Notes under the pieces: model-generated
Told to the model about the DNA's origin: nothing
The model's input: the letters and a program-made list of their open reading frames with translations, nothing else
Databases searched by the model: none
Shown here: positions 63,543 through 64,000 of the stretch, piece by piece
Numbering within the stretch: position 1 is the stretch's first letter
Layout of the letters: every line of letters begins with the position of its first letter
Translations under genes and position numbers: made by a program
Assembly (NCBI RefSeq): GCF_036067295.1
Contig: NZ_CP107954.1
Location: 7,874,001 to 7,938,000 of the forward strand
DNA: 64,000 nucleotides
Source: Kribbella sp. NBC_00382
Lineage (GTDB): Bacteria; Actinomycetota; Actinomycetes; Propionibacteriales; Kribbellaceae
Reading direction: 5' to 3'

Positions 63543-63761
63543 CGCCCCGCACTCCCGGTAGGCAAGCTTGCTCCGCTCCCTGAGAGCAGCGTCAGCACCG
63601 CGGATGGATTCGTCGGCCGCCTCTGCTGTCACCAATGGCGTCGGTGCCCGCGTACTGGGTGCCGCGACGGCAAGCGGCGTACCGGGTGGGGCTACCCGCG
63701 TAGTCCGCGCTCGATCGCTGGGTGCCGCGACGACAAGCGGCGTACCGGGTAGGAGGTGCAC
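63468..63761 (-). CDS. Possible small protein convergent with the previous gene, duplicated repeats
   Basis: 97 aa frame from a GTG at 63761; the RBS is poor. Its N-terminus consists of two ~21-residue repeats (PGTPLVVAAPSDRARTT and PGTPLAVAAPSTRAPTP), followed by EAADESIRGADAALRERSKLAYRE, which resembles the convergent plus-strand protein. The 3' end overlaps that gene by 75 bp. It may be a degraded or inverted duplicate rather than a working gene. Confidence 0.35.
   Translation of the reverse strand: MHLLPGTPLVVAAPSDRARTTRVAPPGTPLAVAAPSTRAPTPLVTAEAADESIRGADAALRERSKLAYRECGASASLEWVAGGGRLVAVTAGAVSAV
63586..63620. repeat. Inverted repeat arm B (pairs with 63228-63262)
   Basis: See arm A. On the minus strand this 35-bp segment codes for ADESIRGADA in the possible small protein. 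Confidence 0.85.
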
Positions 63762-63773
63762 CCGCGTAGTCCG
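63657..63773. repeat. 63-66-bp tandem repeat, two units
   Basis: A 31-nt block starting gggtgccgcgacg occurs at 63657-63687 and 63720-63750 with one difference. The block acccgcgtagtccg occurs at 63694-63707 and 63760-63773. The spacing is 63-66 bp. Confidence 0.85.
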
Positions 63774-63814
63774 TGATCGGGTCGGCGGCGGCTAGTACTG
63801 GGTGTTGCGTGGGG

Positions 63815-64000
63815 TCAGCCGGCTAGGGAGCGGAGGGCTCGGCGGCTGGGGGTTAGGAGGACTGGTTTGTAGGGGCAGCGGGCGTCGGTGAGGGTTTCGT
63901 AGGCGCTGATGGCTCGGTTGGCGGCGTCCCAGCCTTGTTCGGCGGGGCTTTTGCCCAGTCCTCGGTTGCGGATCAGTGCGCCGTAGAAGGCGGAGCAGAA
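63815..64000 (-). CDS. C-terminal end of a protein, start beyond window
   Basis: The minus strand is open from the window edge to a TGA at 63817-63815, giving about 61 residues: FCSAFYGALIRNRGLGKSP, a helical AANRAISAYETL segment and an ending in SRRALRSLAG. No domain was recognised. The upstream part lies outside the window. Confidence 0.55.
   Translation of the reverse strand, partial: FCSAFYGALIRNRGLGKSPAEQGWDAANRAISAYETLTDARCPYKPVLLTPSRRALRSLAG

Overview
The window comes from a high-GC, gene-dense actinobacterium. The evidence is strong GC bias, GTG and TTG starts, promoters with TAGGGT boxes that look leaderless, a 16S-23S-5S operon with no tRNA in the spacer, a SARP-NB-ARC-TPR regulator and an SCO0854-type RING/TerD protein. 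The gene content fits the Propionibacteriales, for example a Kribbella-like member of Nocardioidaceae. That placement is inference; the 16S gene at 54.9-56.5 kb would settle it.

Layout. 0-9.8 kb: a tight minus-strand catabolic operon with a peptide/nickel-type ABC importer (binding protein, two permeases, two ATPases), an aldehyde dehydrogenase, an SDR and an amidase cut by the window edge. A divergent FadR-type GntR regulator faces it across a perfect TGGTC-A-GACCA palindrome. 9.8-18 kb: an AbiEi/DUF559-type protein next to two related hairpins, an unknown 166 aa protein, a Tat-exported amidase coupled to a 99 aa protein, a membrane protein coupled to an Asp-Arg-rich helical protein, and a RING/TerD protein. 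18-26.9 kb: an MFS transporter, a 61 aa protein made almost wholly of GNDWF repeats beside a diguanylate cyclase, a quinone-oxidoreductase-like enzyme, a SNF2 helicase/SWIM pair and a DUF1801 protein. 27-41 kb: a SARP-family regulator, a GH6 cellulase, an SGNH esterase, and an alpha-glucan locus (GH87 alpha-1,3-glucanase, sugar ABC importer, GH13 alpha-glucosidase, LacI regulator). 40.9-43.7 kb: an rRNA methyltransferase with a structured upstream region, divergent from a DrrAB-like exporter.

43.9-50 kb holds the most system-like locus: four overlapping genes that read as a divergent SMC-kleisin-KITE complex (MukBEF/MksBEF/Wadjet-like). It has two candidate small winged-helix subunits and no recognisable JetD/MksG nuclease beside it. 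51-57 kb is the rRNA operon on the minus strand, with two promoters, leader elements, a long 23S processing stem and a terminator. 57-64 kb holds a serine hydrolase and small accessory genes (YCII, KTSC, DUF4236, a helix-turn-helix protein, unknowns). It ends in a repeat-rich segment where two convergent frames share an inverted-repeat DNA segment.

The best candidates for something undescribed are the GNDWF repeat peptide (19550-19735), the SMC operon (43882-50028), the covarying hairpins around the AbiEi/DUF559 gene (9.85 and 10.93 kb), and the structured region upstream of the rRNA methyltransferase (41.75-41.9 kb). All functions are assigned by reading motifs; no database search was run.
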